From NCBI GenBank assembly GCA_018432315.1, contig JAHDLB010000018.1:1-64000 (forward strand): DNA of 64,000 nucleotides, read 5' to 3'. The stretch is from Anaerolineae bacterium (GTDB taxonomy: Bacteria > Chloroflexota > Anaerolineae > Aggregatilineales > Aggregatilineaceae). The stretch's first letter is position 1; every line of letters starts with the position of its first letter. A program made the translations under genes and the position numbers. The notes under the pieces were generated by a model. The model had not been told where the DNA came from. It worked only from the letters and a program-made list of their open reading frames with translations, and did not search any database. Positions 29,329-37,584 of this stretch are shown here, one piece after another.

Positions 29329-29357
29329 TTGATATTTTGCCGGAATCCGAGTATTGT
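29329..29357 (+). promoter_or_regulatory. candidate sigma-70-type promoter for the 29.4-32.9 kb operon
   Basis: TTGATA (29329-29334) is followed by a 17-nt spacer and TATTGT (29352-29357), 66 nt before the first start codon. Spacing is ideal and each hexamer differs from consensus at one or two positions. Confidence 0.5.
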
Positions 29358-29422
29358 ACGAACTCGTAAGATATGTTACCTTGTCAATACGTCAACTGTG
29401 ATCAGCAAGTGAGTCGAAACCC

Positions 29423-29869
29423 ATGTATAAAACAGTGCGAAACCTGACTGTGTTCAGCCTGGGGCTTGGGGTCAGCGCGGTTGTTGGCTGGTTGTTGTTG
29501 AAGGAAAGCAAGCGCGACCAGAATGCCGCCAGCGTAACCGTTCGCTCGCAAACGCGCACGACTGAGCCGGACGAGATACCTCAAATCGTGCTTCCCATGG
29601 AGCCAATTCCGGCGGAAGAACCCGCCACCGCACCCGCTCAAAAGACCGTCGCCAGCCAGCCTGACGACTTCACCGCCATCAACGGGATAGGCCCGCGCTT
29701 TGCCGAAGCCCTTCACGCGATTGGCATTTCGCGCTTCGCCCAGTTGGCCGAGCAGGATCCTGATGATCTGGCAAACCGGCTCGCCGCGCACGTCACCATC
29801 CGCGCTGCGCGCATTCGCGAAAACGATTGGATCGGCCAGGCGCGAGCCTTGGCGCAAGACCAGAGCTGA
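29423..29869 (+). CDS. membrane-anchored helix-hairpin-helix protein, 148 aa
   Basis: A single N-terminal hydrophobic segment (about residues 8-25, LTVFSLGLGVSAVVGWLLL) is followed by a Pro/Glu/Ala-rich linker. The C-terminal domain (about 78-140) contains DFTAINGIGPRFAEALHAIGISRFAQLAEQDPDDLANRL, a helix-hairpin-helix pattern of the kind in ribosomal-L21-like and DUF4332-type domains. Such domains bind DNA or mediate protein contacts. Here the domain is tethered to the membrane and, by the short basic N-terminus, is probably outside the cytoplasm. Its stop overlaps the next start (TGATG), so translation is coupled. Function unknown. Confidence 0.78.
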   Translation: MYKTVRNLTVFSLGLGVSAVVGWLLLKESKRDQNAASVTVRSQTRTTEPDEIPQIVLPMEPIPAEEPATAPAQKTVASQPDDFTAINGIGPRFAEALHAIGISRFAQLAEQDPDDLANRLAAHVTIRAARIRENDWIGQARALAQDQS

Positions 29870-30207
29870 TGAATACCGTCATACCCACTGACATCACACT
29901 CGATCAAACTACCGGCTACCTCGTCATCCGCTGGTCCGACCAACGCGTCTGTCGCTACCCGGTCAGCAACCTGCGCCTGGCGTGTCCGTGCGCCGAATGT
30001 CGGGGCGGTCACGAGAACATGGGCCGCCAGTCCGATCCGAAGAACCTGCTCGATCTGATCCCGCTTCGGGACTATCACGTAGAACGCGTCGAGATGGTCG
30101 GCAATTACGCCCTGCAGTTCTTTTGGGATGACGGTCACCACGCGGGGATCTATACGTGGGACTTTCTGTACCGTCTTTGCCCACCAGAGGATTCGCACGA
30201 TGAATGA
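29869..30207 (+). CDS. DUF971 domain protein (gamma-butyrobetaine hydroxylase-like N-terminal)
   Basis: The 112-aa product matches the stand-alone DUF971 pattern: LVIRWSDQRVCRYPVSNLRLACPCAECRG, then a short variable region, VERVEMVGNYALQFFWDDGHHAGIYTWDFLYRLC. The clustered cysteines at about 41-46 together with the DGHHAGIYTWD motif are the usual metal-site signature of the family. The family is often linked to iron-sulfur or metal handling, but the function is unsettled. The ATG at 29869 overlaps the previous stop, and its own end overlaps the next start by 8 nt, which places it inside a tight operon. Confidence 0.85.
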   Translation: MNTVIPTDITLDQTTGYLVIRWSDQRVCRYPVSNLRLACPCAECRGGHENMGRQSDPKNLLDLIPLRDYHVERVEMVGNYALQFFWDDGHHAGIYTWDFLYRLCPPEDSHDE

Positions 30208-30778
30208 TCTGTCTGATCACGGATTTATCACTGTTGCTGAGATCAGTTATCTGCGTCTCGAGGCGATGCGATTATTCGAGCAGTGCCTGACCAACGGCGA
30301 CGACTCGGCCATGGTCACGTTCATCGAGCAGCAGATCGTTCACCAGCCGCCACGAATCCAGCTTCTGCGCGATCTCACCGAGGATCTCCAGCAGCGCCTG
30401 CTGTCCCTGCGCGAGTACCATTTCGACGTACGCGAGCGGGTCGTGCGCACGTTGCACGACAACTATGGGGTTGACATCAGCGCCATCGCGCCCCCAACGA
30501 AGTTGAACCAATACCACCACCTGACGACCGAGCAGATCCTGTCTCTCGTCGTCGACGCGGGTACGGCGGTGGGCGCAGAAGAGCTGATCATTTTGCGCAA
30601 GACGGTCGAAGCCTCGTTACAAATGGCCGCGCAGTTGTTCCACGACATTCAACTGACGGCGCATCTACACTATTTGGTGTCGGACTGGCTCGAAGGAATG
30701 AACGCCACCGCAGCCCGCCAGCACTGGAATTCGGCCTTGCCGGCGTCGCCCAACAACCAGAATACTACCTACCACTAG
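30200..30778 (+). CDS. unknown all-helical protein, 192 aa
   Basis: The ATG at 30200 overlaps the DUF971 gene by 8 nt. The protein is predicted almost entirely helical, with long amphipathic stretches (SYLRLEAMRLFEQCL, LLRDLTEDLQQRLLSLREYHFDVRERVVRTLHDNYG, AAQLFHDIQLTAHLHYLVSDWLEGM). It has no signal peptide or membrane helix and ends in a polar N/T/P-rich tail. No family is recognised. Its position between DUF971 and hpt in a coupled operon is the only clue to its role. Confidence 0.7.
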   Translation: MNDLSDHGFITVAEISYLRLEAMRLFEQCLTNGDDSAMVTFIEQQIVHQPPRIQLLRDLTEDLQQRLLSLREYHFDVRERVVRTLHDNYGVDISAIAPPTKLNQYHHLTTEQILSLVVDAGTAVGAEELIILRKTVEASLQMAAQLFHDIQLTAHLHYLVSDWLEGMNATAARQHWNSALPASPNNQNTTYH

Positions 30779-30828
30779 CATCATCCCGGTTCACTTCATT
30801 CTCCCGCCGCACAAGACCTGAGGAATCG

Positions 30829-31395
30829 ATGAGTCAGCCATACGAACGTTACTTGCAAGAGATCCTGATCGACTCGGAAACGCTGCAAAACCGGGTCGTC
30901 GATCTCGCCGCATCGATCAACGAAGACTACGCCGACACGCGCAGACTCCTGCTTGTGTGCATCCTCAAAGGCGGCGTCATGTTCCTGGCCGATCTGGTCC
31001 GCCATATAACCGTTCCGCACAGCATCGACTTCATGGCGATCTCCAGCTACGGCGACGGCGTGCGCGAGTCGTCGGGGCGCGTGCGCATCGATATGGACCT
31101 GCGCCAGGATATCGCCGACAAGCATATCCTCATCGTCGAAGACATCATCGACAGCGGACATACCATGCAGTACATCCTGAGCCTGCTCGAAACGCGCCAA
31201 CCGGCCAGCATCCGGATCTGCACCCTGCTCAGCAAGCCCAGCCGGCGCCTTGTGCCGGTTCATCTCGATTACGTCGGCTTCGAGATTCCCGACAAGTTCG
31301 TCTTCGGATATGGCCTCGACCTGGATGAGCTGTACCGCAACCTGCCCTTTGTGGGGGTCTGCAAACCGGATATGCAGGTGGGAGACGATTGTTGA
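30829..31395 (+). CDS. hpt: hypoxanthine phosphoribosyltransferase
   Basis: This purine-salvage enzyme converts hypoxanthine or guanine plus PRPP to IMP or GMP. The PRPP-binding motif HILIVEDIIDSGHTMQYI is present. The early catalytic loop region LLVCILKGGVMFLADLVRHI and the flexible-loop SSYGDGVRESSG segment are also in place, as is the C-terminal DYVGFEIPDKFVFGYGLDLDELYRNLPFVGV. At 188 aa it is a normal HPRT. GAGGA lies 5 nt before the ATG. Its stop overlaps the start of the CCA-adding enzyme gene. Confidence 0.96.
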   Translation: MSQPYERYLQEILIDSETLQNRVVDLAASINEDYADTRRLLLVCILKGGVMFLADLVRHITVPHSIDFMAISSYGDGVRESSGRVRIDMDLRQDIADKHILIVEDIIDSGHTMQYILSLLETRQPASIRICTLLSKPSRRLVPVHLDYVGFEIPDKFVFGYGLDLDELYRNLPFVGVCKPDMQVGDDC

Positions 31396-32909
31396 ACGCA
31401 CAACCCATCGTGCCAAATCGCCCACTTATCTGGCCCGATGTCATTGAAGCAATCCGCCAGGCGGCGCGCCCATCGGACGATCTCTATATCGTAGGCGGCG
31501 CCGTTCGGGACGCCTATCTCCATCGTCGCCTGCACGATATCGATCTCGCCACGCCTCACGACGGGCGCCCCATCGCGCGGCGCATCGCGGACCATTTTGG
31601 CGGCGTGTATTATTCCCTGGATCCGCAACGCGGCGTTGGGCGGGCCATTATCCCGTTTGATCGTGAACAGCTTACCATCGATGCAGCCCAGTTCCGCGGC
31701 CCCGACCTGACTACCGACCTGCTGCTGAGGGATTTCACGATCAACGCGATGGCCGTTCGCCTCGCCGGTGACCTCCAGGAAGTGATCGATCCCCTCGGAG
31801 GCCTGACGGATCTCGACCAGCGACTGCTCCGCGAGTGCAGCGCGGAATCGATTCGGAGCGATCCTGTTCGCGTGCTGCGCGCGGTACGCACCAGCGCCAA
31901 CTACCGGCTTCACATCGAGCCAGCTACGCTGAGCCACATCAAGCAATACGGCGCCCATCTGGATCGCGTCTCGATCGAACGAGTCCGCGACGAATTCTTC
32001 CAGATTCTCGACACGCCGAAGCCTGCCGCCGCGATCGCACTCCTGCTCCACCTGGAGCTGCTCGATCACATCGTCCCCGAAGTCGCCACCATGCGCGCCG
32101 TCGAGCAGGGACCACCCCATCAGGTCGACGTCTTGCAGCACACGCTGCACACCATCGAACATCTGTCGACCGTGTTGTCTATCCTCCGGGCCAACCACGA
32201 CGACGCACTGACCGGCAACATGCAGTTTGGCCTGCTCTCACAATCGCTCAAGCCTTACCTCTCGCGTCTCGAGGAACATATTGCGCATGAATGGCCGAAC
32301 GGGCGCACGCATCGCGCCCTGCTCCTACTCGCCGCCCTGCTCCACGACGCGGGCAAGCCACAGACGCGCTCGGTGGGTGACGATGGGCGGGTGCATTTTC
32401 ACCAGCACGAGCAAATCGGGGCCCAGCTCGCGGAGAAGCGCGGCGAGGCACTCCGGCTCAGCAACGACGAGGTCCAGCGCCTGACCACGATCGTGAAACA
32501 CCACATGCGCCCGCACTGGCTCCACGGCGCGAAACCTCTCACGCCCCGTGCCATCTACCGCTTCTGGCGCGATACTGGCCCGGCAGGCATCGACATTTGC
32601 CTGCTCGCTCCAGCCGACCTGCTGGCAACCTATGGTCCTACGCTGGACACCCCTACCTGGACGGACTATCTGGAAACGGTCCAGGCCCTTCTGGACGGCT
32701 ATTTCGTGCATCACGACACGGTCGTCGCACCGCCGCCGTTACTCACCGGCCAGCACCTGATCGAGCACTTTGGCTTGCAGCCCGGTCCTCAGATCGGGAT
32801 GCTGCTCGAACAGGTCCGTGAGGCGCAGGTCGAAGGCTTAGTCACCACAACACAAGAAGCGCTGGAATGGATCCAACGCTTCTTGGACACGGCCACAAAA
32901 AACAATTGA
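31389..32909 (+). CDS. cca: CCA tRNA nucleotidyltransferase with HD domain
   Basis: This class II tRNA nucleotidyltransferase repairs or adds the 3' CCA of tRNAs. The head domain has YIVGGAVRDAYLHRRLHDIDLAT, with the GG and DxD metal-binding residues. The neck follows, with LLLRDFTINAMAVRLAG, DPLGGLTDLDQRLLR and DPVRVLRAVR. An HD-type domain is recognisable at about 300-400 (LLLLAALLHDAGKPQT ... IVKHHMRP). The start is TTG, either at 31389 or 31392, within the end of hpt. The stop abuts the convergent rsmD gene with no gap. At 506 aa it is longer than minimal CCA enzymes because of the HD part. One of the two tRNA genes in the window lacks an encoded CCA. Confidence 0.92.
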   Translation: MLNAQPIVPNRPLIWPDVIEAIRQAARPSDDLYIVGGAVRDAYLHRRLHDIDLATPHDGRPIARRIADHFGGVYYSLDPQRGVGRAIIPFDREQLTIDAAQFRGPDLTTDLLLRDFTINAMAVRLAGDLQEVIDPLGGLTDLDQRLLRECSAESIRSDPVRVLRAVRTSANYRLHIEPATLSHIKQYGAHLDRVSIERVRDEFFQILDTPKPAAAIALLLHLELLDHIVPEVATMRAVEQGPPHQVDVLQHTLHTIEHLSTVLSILRANHDDALTGNMQFGLLSQSLKPYLSRLEEHIAHEWPNGRTHRALLLLAALLHDAGKPQTRSVGDDGRVHFHQHEQIGAQLAEKRGEALRLSNDEVQRLTTIVKHHMRPHWLHGAKPLTPRAIYRFWRDTGPAGIDICLLAPADLLATYGPTLDTPTWTDYLETVQALLDGYFVHHDTVVAPPPLLTGQHLIEHFGLQPGPQIGMLLEQVREAQVEGLVTTTQEALEWIQRFLDTATKNN

Positions 32910-33494
32910 CTACGGGTCGCCGCCCGCGTTGTCCACGTCTCCCGGGCGCTCGAAGAACCACAGCAGCGTCTTGCCATACACGCGCTCGTCGAATGGTTCG
33001 AGAACGTCCAGCGCCACATCCTCGCGTTCGGCGGGGTCTATCTGCACGACAACGATCCCATCCGGGTACAGGTGCGCCGGATTCTGATCGATGGCAACCA
33101 GCGCGTCCTTCCACCACCCCTTGTATTGCGGCGGCGCGACATAGATATACTCGAACGGCTGAGGACCGGGACGCTGCAAATAACTGAACGCATTGGTGCG
33201 CAGCACCTCGGCGCGCTCGGCCAGCCGGGTGATTGCCAGATTCTCGTGTATTGTCCGAATCGCCAGCCGGTCGTTGTCGACGAACACAACGTGCCCCGCG
33301 CCCCGGCTGAGCGCTTCGATGCCCACGCTTCCCGTACCCGCGAAGAGATCCAAAAACGAACTGCCGCGTATCCCAACTCCCAGGATGTTGAACAGCGCCT
33401 CTTTGACGCGATCCATCACCGGGCGCGTCGACTCGCCGGGGACCATCTTCAGCTTCCGCCCCTTCGCCGAACCCGCAATCACCCGTATCGGCAC
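32910..33494 (-). CDS. rsmD: 16S rRNA (guanine-N2)-methyltransferase RsmD
   Basis: RsmD methylates G966 of 16S rRNA with SAM. The family N-terminus IRVIAGSAKGRKLKMVPGESTRPVMDRVKEALFNILG and the SAM loop FLDLFAGTGSVGIEALSRGA are clear. The catalytic motif IV, usually D/N-PPY, reads APPQY here (EYIYVAPPQYKGWW), a notable change in the active site. I chose the GTG at 33494 because GGGAG lies 6 nt upstream and family homology begins there (194 aa). The frame is open to 33536, which would overlap the preceding gene. Confidence 0.9.
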   Translation of the reverse strand: MPIRVIAGSAKGRKLKMVPGESTRPVMDRVKEALFNILGVGIRGSSFLDLFAGTGSVGIEALSRGAGHVVFVDNDRLAIRTIHENLAITRLAERAEVLRTNAFSYLQRPGPQPFEYIYVAPPQYKGWWKDALVAIDQNPAHLYPDGIVVVQIDPAEREDVALDVLEPFDERVYGKTLLWFFERPGDVDNAGGDP

Positions 33495-33510
33495 AAGATG
33501 CTCCCGACTT

Positions 33511-34503
33511 TCATGCCAGGCTCTCGACAACTTCACGCGCGGCCCGAATGTTCGATGTGGGCGTGGTCGTCATGATCACGCACCCCGTCGACAGGATGAA
33601 GCGCCGCGCGCTGGTCTGCTCGATCGCCTGCCGCGCCTGTGCGCGCACCTCGACCGGTGTCCCGCTGTGCATGGGATCCCAGCGCCCGATCCCCCCGCTC
33701 ACCGCCCCACTGAATTTGAGCTTGCCCTCGGCCAGGTCCGGGCTGGTTTCGCGATCGTGCCAGTTGATGACCTGCACCGGGTAATCGGCCACCAGATCGA
33801 ACATGGGGACTGCCCCGTGCAGGTGAAGCACGTTCAGCCACCAATCTTCGGGCAACGCTTCCAGAATCCGCAGATCGAACGGGCGGCCAAATTCCCGGTA
33901 TTCCGCCTCGCTCATGATCCCATATGAAGCGTGCTGGATGGCATAGAATATACCGGACACGCCGCTCCGCCGCATGGAATCGATGAAACGCAGCGTGCTC
34001 TCGGTAATGGTGTTCAACCCGGTCATCAACCGGTCGGGTGCCGTTCGCATATACTCGATCAGCCGTTCTTTGCCGCAAATATTCTTGGCCTGGGCCAGCG
34101 GACTGAACACCGTCTGGATGAATGGAGTCTCCGTTCCGAACACGTCCTTGAACATGCGCAGCGCGTCAAGCTGGCGAGAGAGCGCGCCGCGACCCGGATC
34201 CAGCACCCGCAGCTCGGTCCAGTCCAGTGAGCGTTCAACCGCCCGGCGGACGTAGTCACGGGTTCCCTCGACATTTCCAACCCACCGATCCTGGACTCCG
34301 TAGTCGGCAACCTGAAAACTGCTGGCCGGCGTCACTTTCACAAAATCGAAATCCCACCTGCGCTGAAATGCAACCGTGGCCTCGACCAGGTCCGCGGCGC
34401 GTTGATCGTCACCCGGCCAGTGACGCCACAATGCCACAGGCACGCGATCCGCTTCCTCGCCATGTATCGTCTTTTCCAGGCGCTCACGCTTCGTCATTGA
34501 CAT
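33511..34503 (-). CDS. uroporphyrinogen decarboxylase (URO-D) superfamily protein
   Basis: The 330-aa product has the URO-D fold pattern: ERLEKTIHGEEADRVPVALWRHWPGDD, FDFVKVTPAS, a long central barrel with VFSPLAQA and ISGIFYAIQHAS, and the C-terminal VINWHDRE and FILSTGCVI. It lacks the canonical HemE N-terminal RQAGRY motif, so it is not the haem-pathway enzyme. It belongs to the broader family that includes corrinoid- and coenzyme-M-linked methyltransferases. A cobalamin-linked role is possible but unproven. It lies between a TPR gene (upstream) and rsmD (downstream) with gaps of under 20 nt. Confidence 0.87.
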   Translation of the reverse strand: MSMTKRERLEKTIHGEEADRVPVALWRHWPGDDQRAADLVEATVAFQRRWDFDFVKVTPASSFQVADYGVQDRWVGNVEGTRDYVRRAVERSLDWTELRVLDPGRGALSRQLDALRMFKDVFGTETPFIQTVFSPLAQAKNICGKERLIEYMRTAPDRLMTGLNTITESTLRFIDSMRRSGVSGIFYAIQHASYGIMSEAEYREFGRPFDLRILEALPEDWWLNVLHLHGAVPMFDLVADYPVQVINWHDRETSPDLAEGKLKFSGAVSGGIGRWDPMHSGTPVEVRAQARQAIEQTSARRFILSTGCVIMTTTPTSNIRAAREVVESLA

Positions 34504-34509
34504 CGAAAC

Positions 34510-34845
34510 TCACTCCTCGCTGCTGGCTTGTGTGTCGTCCGCCACGTATCCCATACGCGCGAGCTGCTGGTTCACCATACGGGTGAGCATAAAATAGCGC
34601 TCGTAATCTTCGGGCTCGCTTTCCAGCTTGACGGTGACCAGGTCCTTCACTTTCTTGAACAGCCTGACAGCCCGCTCGGTGTCGCCCGTGGTCCGGTATG
34701 AGAGGGCCAACCCCCAGTTCGCGTCGATATTCTCTGGCGATTGCTCGGTAAGTCGTATGAATTGATCAATTGCATCCTGATCTCGCCCCTGATAATGGGC
34801 CCTCCAGGCTTCGCCGATTTTTTCATTGATCTCTTTTTGATTCAT
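34510..34845 (-). CDS. small TPR-repeat protein, 111 aa
   Basis: The part after the tandem ATGs at 34848/34845 reads as one and a half tetratricopeptide repeats (IGEAWRAHYQGRDQDAIDQFIRLTEQSPENIDANWGLALSYRTTGDTERAVRLFKKV). A further helical region of about 45 residues follows. GGAG 6 nt before the second ATG supports that start. The hydrophobic extension that continues upstream to 34935 is probably not translated. It is the first gene of the leftward TPR-URO-D-rsmD group, and its role is likely as a protein-interaction adaptor. Confidence 0.78.
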   Translation of the reverse strand: MNQKEINEKIGEAWRAHYQGRDQDAIDQFIRLTEQSPENIDANWGLALSYRTTGDTERAVRLFKKVKDLVTVKLESEPEDYERYFMLTRMVNQQLARMGYVADDTQASSEE

Positions 34846-34953
34846 CATTAGCTCCGCAATGAACAAAAGCAAAGGCAGGTTGAGCACCAGTAGTGGATAT
34901 GTCGCATTATACAGATTACACAATCCAGTTAGCAAGCAAAATCACCGCCCCCT

Positions 34954-37461
34954 TCAGGGCTGCACAGTTATCCGTTCAGGCAGGGTAATGCGCTGCCCCA
35001 GGCTGCTCCCCCTGCCGTCGCGCACGAACAGCGGAACAACCGTGTCACACGGCGCGGCGCCGAACTGGCCGCATCGCCCCACCTGGATGTGAATCTCGTA
35101 CTCGCCAGCAGGCGTATCTGGCGCGATCGAAATCGCGTATGAATCGCGAACGTAGTGGTCAAGTAAGGGCCATACCGGCCACGTGCTGCTTGGAATTGCG
35201 CCCGGATGCCGGTGGCGAGCGAGACTGATGGCCTCCTCCGGCTCGCCAACCGGCGCGACCGTCACATCGACCTGGTAATCGGGCAAATCGGGCCGGACCG
35301 CCCGCCAATAGACGGTCAGACCGAGTTGAGCGCCGGGTTTCACGCCCGACGGATCATCGAGGTCATAGGCCAGCATGTCGATCCCGCCCTGCAGCGCGCG
35401 AGGCAGTGCATTCTCAGCCGGCCTCACCGTGCCGGGCGCCGACCGCACGGTGAACGCTTCGCGGAACAGGTACGGCAGCCCGCTCGCGGCGCTGAGCCAC
35501 AGCACCGCACAAACCAAAACCAATCGGCTCTGCATCGCCGCCCCCGGTGAGCGTTCCGCAGCATGCGAAGTCACGCGCCGGCTGGATAGCTCATGACTGC
35601 CGGTGCGCATCCAGACCACGCCGATCACGAGGCCGACCGACGCCAGCGTGATGAGCCATCCTGCCGTGCGCGCGGGTGTGCCGCCAAACGCGATCCGCGC
35701 ATCGTAGCGCCCCTCCGGAACGCGAATCCTCATCAAACCGGTATCCGGATCGGTCTGGATGGGAACTTCGCGGTCATTCAGGTCGGCTCTCCAGCCAGGA
35801 AAATTGAACGTAAGAATGGTAATCTCCACCGGCGCCCGCGTCTGAATCACCAGTCGTTCCTGTTGGGTCGCGTGTTCGACGATGTCAACCTGGGTTGCCG
35901 GCGGCAGCGAGTCGCGAGCCACCTTGTCGAGGATGCCACCCTGGTACGAAGCGAGCAGCGTGGGCGACGGCGGCGGCAGCGAGTCGACGCTCCGCGGAAG
36001 AAGCCACCCGCCGGCCAACCCGGCGACGCCCACGCCGCGCAGCTCGTCCCTCACGATATCCTGACGTGTGGGCAGCGTATGGCGAGCCGGCCACTCCGGA
36101 GCGTACGAAACAGGCAGCGCCGTCAATGCCACCAGCGCCATCGCGAGATTGGACGCGGCCAACACCGCCCACGGGCGGCCCGATCGCTCCGCCAACCTGG
36201 CGACCTGAGCGCCGACAATTGCCCAGCTTCCGATCACCAGCCACAGCAGATCGCGCGGCACCAACCGCGGCCACTCGGAACCAAGGTCCCAAACAGGCGA
36301 TGCCCAGGGCGCGATCAACAGCAGTCCCACAATCCCTACCGCCCCAAAATACGCCACTTCAGCGTGTTCGCGGGCAATCCAACGCCCCACGTGAACGATC
36401 CGCCGCTGGAGCGCATCGCCCCGCGTCATCGTTCTCGCGGCGGGCGAGACGCTGCGCCAGCCCACGACGGCGATCCACGCCAGTGCAGCAGCGGCGAGCG
36501 CCCATACGGCAACTCCCAGCGCGCCGGAACGAACGGGATTGATCGCGGCCAGGTCGACTCGTCCCGGCGGCAGCAGCAGTTCCCCCAGCGAGATCGTGCC
36601 CACCAGCTCGTCCGCAAATCCGGGAAACGGGACCCAATGAACGGCGGTGCGCTCCGCCCAGGCGGGCAGCCAGAAAAACGCCGTCCCACCAATCCCGCTG
36701 CCCACCGCCAGCACGATGTGCCATCCATGCGCGTGGAGCAACGTCCGTGGCGCGACAACCGCCCTGACCCACACCCAGCCGAGCGCAATGCCGGTCAGCA
36801 CGATGCTCAACGAGCCGTGCGACAACCACAGCCCCATCGCGCTAACCGAAACTAACGCCACGTTCCACCGGCTCTCGCCGGCCAGCACTCGCTCCAGCGC
36901 CCACAGGGCAAGCCAGAACCATCCCAGCGCCAGCATGCCGGATAGATCGCCCTGCAAATAGGGTTTGACCAGCAGCAGTTGGGGATTGAACAGGTAAATC
37001 GCCAGCGCCAGAATTCCCGGAATCGCGCCCCACCGCCGCCGGACGAAGCCAAAGCAGGCCAGCCCGTTGAGCGCCATGCCGAACGCAAATACAACCTTGA
37101 TGCTGTTCTCGATGCTGATCTGGAACAAAACGCGTACCATTCCGGCCAGATAATGCGGCAGCGGGGGAACATAGTTGAACAGCGGCGAACCGTAGCCGTG
37201 ATTGAAATCCGGCGCCCAGCGTGGGTAGAGCACACCGTCCTGCAGACTCTCGGCGATCTCGATTGTCCGGTAAATCAAACCCTGTGTTTCAGTGTTTTGT
37301 GGGAGCCCTGGCCGTGCCAGCAGCGGCCAGATGGCGATCAGGCACAGCCCTACCGCCGCCCACAGCGCCCAGTCAACTTCACGTCGGGCGCTTCGCATCC
37401 AGGCCGGGAGGTCGTCGGGTGTCATCCCGAGCGGCAGTTCATCTGTTTTTCGCCAGTTCAC
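34954..37461 (-). CDS. large multi-pass membrane protein, GT-C glycosyltransferase-like, 835 aa
   Basis: The N-terminal cytoplasmic stub (to about residue 30) is followed by at least ten hydrophobic helices up to about residue 470. A large outer domain comes next, then two more helices around 610-635 and 660-680, and a C-terminal beta-rich domain. The first outer loop holds GVLYPRWAPDFNHGYGSPLFNYVPPLPHYL, the pattern of YfhO and 6-pyruvoyl-tetrahydropterin-synthase-related GT-C membrane proteins, which probably transfer lipid-linked sugars to surface polymers. The start is GTG with GAGGA 8 nt upstream. The exact substrate is unknown. It diverges from the Ser/Thr kinase gene. Confidence 0.8.
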   Translation of the reverse strand: MNWRKTDELPLGMTPDDLPAWMRSARREVDWALWAAVGLCLIAIWPLLARPGLPQNTETQGLIYRTIEIAESLQDGVLYPRWAPDFNHGYGSPLFNYVPPLPHYLAGMVRVLFQISIENSIKVVFAFGMALNGLACFGFVRRRWGAIPGILALAIYLFNPQLLLVKPYLQGDLSGMLALGWFWLALWALERVLAGESRWNVALVSVSAMGLWLSHGSLSIVLTGIALGWVWVRAVVAPRTLLHAHGWHIVLAVGSGIGGTAFFWLPAWAERTAVHWVPFPGFADELVGTISLGELLLPPGRVDLAAINPVRSGALGVAVWALAAAALAWIAVVGWRSVSPAARTMTRGDALQRRIVHVGRWIAREHAEVAYFGAVGIVGLLLIAPWASPVWDLGSEWPRLVPRDLLWLVIGSWAIVGAQVARLAERSGRPWAVLAASNLAMALVALTALPVSYAPEWPARHTLPTRQDIVRDELRGVGVAGLAGGWLLPRSVDSLPPPSPTLLASYQGGILDKVARDSLPPATQVDIVEHATQQERLVIQTRAPVEITILTFNFPGWRADLNDREVPIQTDPDTGLMRIRVPEGRYDARIAFGGTPARTAGWLITLASVGLVIGVVWMRTGSHELSSRRVTSHAAERSPGAAMQSRLVLVCAVLWLSAASGLPYLFREAFTVRSAPGTVRPAENALPRALQGGIDMLAYDLDDPSGVKPGAQLGLTVYWRAVRPDLPDYQVDVTVAPVGEPEEAISLARHRHPGAIPSSTWPVWPLLDHYVRDSYAISIAPDTPAGEYEIHIQVGRCGQFGAAPCDTVVPLFVRDGRGSSLGQRITLPERITVQP

Positions 37462-37507
37462 GACACCATCCTCACCGTTTTGACTGGACGTCCGGCTTAC
37501 TGCCGAC

Positions 37508-37513
37508 TATAAT
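37508..37513 (+). promoter_or_regulatory. TATAAT box upstream of the Ser/Thr kinase gene
   Basis: A perfect -10 hexamer lies 72 nt before the chosen start. The best -35 candidate, TTGACT at 37480-37485, is 22 nt away, too far for standard spacing, so only the -10 element is claimed. Confidence 0.35.
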
Positions 37514-37584
37514 TTGACCTGACGACGAGGTATCGCTTGGACTGCATTCATGATCATTCTAGCTTCGCAGGGACAAAGAGGGAA

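Noticed and set aside
35593-36855. 420-aa open frame on the plus strand
   Set aside because: Antisense to the GT-C-like membrane protein; arginine-, histidine- and glutamine-rich shadow sequence.
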